A stretch of DNA of 64,000 nt from positions 34,562,115 to 34,626,114 of the forward strand of contig NC_052018.1 in the NCBI RefSeq assembly GCF_015832195.1, given 5' to 3'. Source of the DNA: Motacilla alba alba (lineage: Eukaryota > Chordata > Aves > Passeriformes > Motacillidae). Numbering within the stretch: position 1 is the stretch's first letter; each line of letters opens with the position of its first letter. Position numbers and translations under genes: made by a program. The notes beneath the pieces were generated by a model that searched no databases, was not told the DNA's origin, and worked only from the letters and a program-made list of their open reading frames with translations. Positions 63,788 through 64,000 of the stretch are shown one piece after another.

Positions 63788-64000
63788 TGTCACGATCCGT
63801 CCTTACGAACTGAGATCGTGATGGTTCGTTACTTGATCTCAGGGTACAAAACACCAACACGGCAAGGAGTTTGCAGTAACAATCAAAACCAGTGTACTTT
63901 ATTGAATAATCACAGCAAAATGTGTTGGAGGGGATTGGGGAAAAGAGAGGGAAAGCCTATGGAAAGAAAAGGGTAAAGAGAAAGGGAGGTAATAGCTACC
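63788..64000 (-). mobile_element. 3' end of an endogenous retroviral LTR, minus strand, cut by the window edge
   Basis: The plus strand starts abruptly with TGTCACGATCCGTCC at 63788, so the element ends in ...GATCGTGACA on the minus strand. An AATAAA signal sits at 63903-63898 on the minus strand, a sensible distance from the LTR 3' end. I recognise this terminus as a recurrent avian LTR type. Its last 55 bases contain three overlapping inverted repeats. Whether it is a solo LTR or belongs to a longer provirus to the right cannot be seen. Confidence 0.7.

Overview
The window looks like a piece of a bird nuclear chromosome. It is AT-rich and almost free of genes. It carries several degraded copies of CR1, the dominant avian LINE, and solo LTRs of types that are common in bird genomes. 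Its one recognisable coding exon matches the N-terminus of avian cytosolic NADP-dependent malic enzyme (ME1). Most long reading frames here are chance frames in non-coding DNA or remnants of CR1.

Layout. Positions 1-38604 read as the first intron of ME1, which is transcribed on the minus strand. I could not find exon 2 or any later exon. The intron holds three CR1 copies (15772-16290, 21140-21205, 22420-23815), a fourth short CR1 tail (37044-37105), a well-preserved solo LTR at 30466-31001 in the same orientation as ME1, a 55-bp tandem duplication at 31424-31531, and assorted simple repeats. Positions 38120-39220 form a strong CpG island that contains ME1 exon 1 (donor at 38604/38605), the 5' UTR and the promoter. 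The promoter has no obvious TATA box. It does have a perfect antioxidant-response core (TGACTCAGC, minus strand, 38898-38906), which fits ME1 as a known NRF2 target.

Positions 39220-64000 are upstream intergenic DNA. They hold a decayed solo LTR on the ME1 strand (41399-41954), CR1 fragments (42306-42680, 46236-47010 and weaker tails), an unclassified GC-rich block (43160-43790), an (AT)n and an (AAAAG)n microsatellite, a 5'-truncated LTR (53360-54160), a 36-bp near-perfect palindrome (62122-62157), and the 3' end of another minus-strand LTR cut by the window edge (63788-64000). From mammalian gene order the next gene upstream of ME1 would be PRSS35, but I see no trace of it here.

I found no CRISPR array, operon, rRNA, tRNA, or evidence of a new multi-gene system. 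The points of real interest are regulatory: the ARE, a choice of two start codons in ME1, sense-oriented LTRs near and inside ME1, and several inverted repeats.
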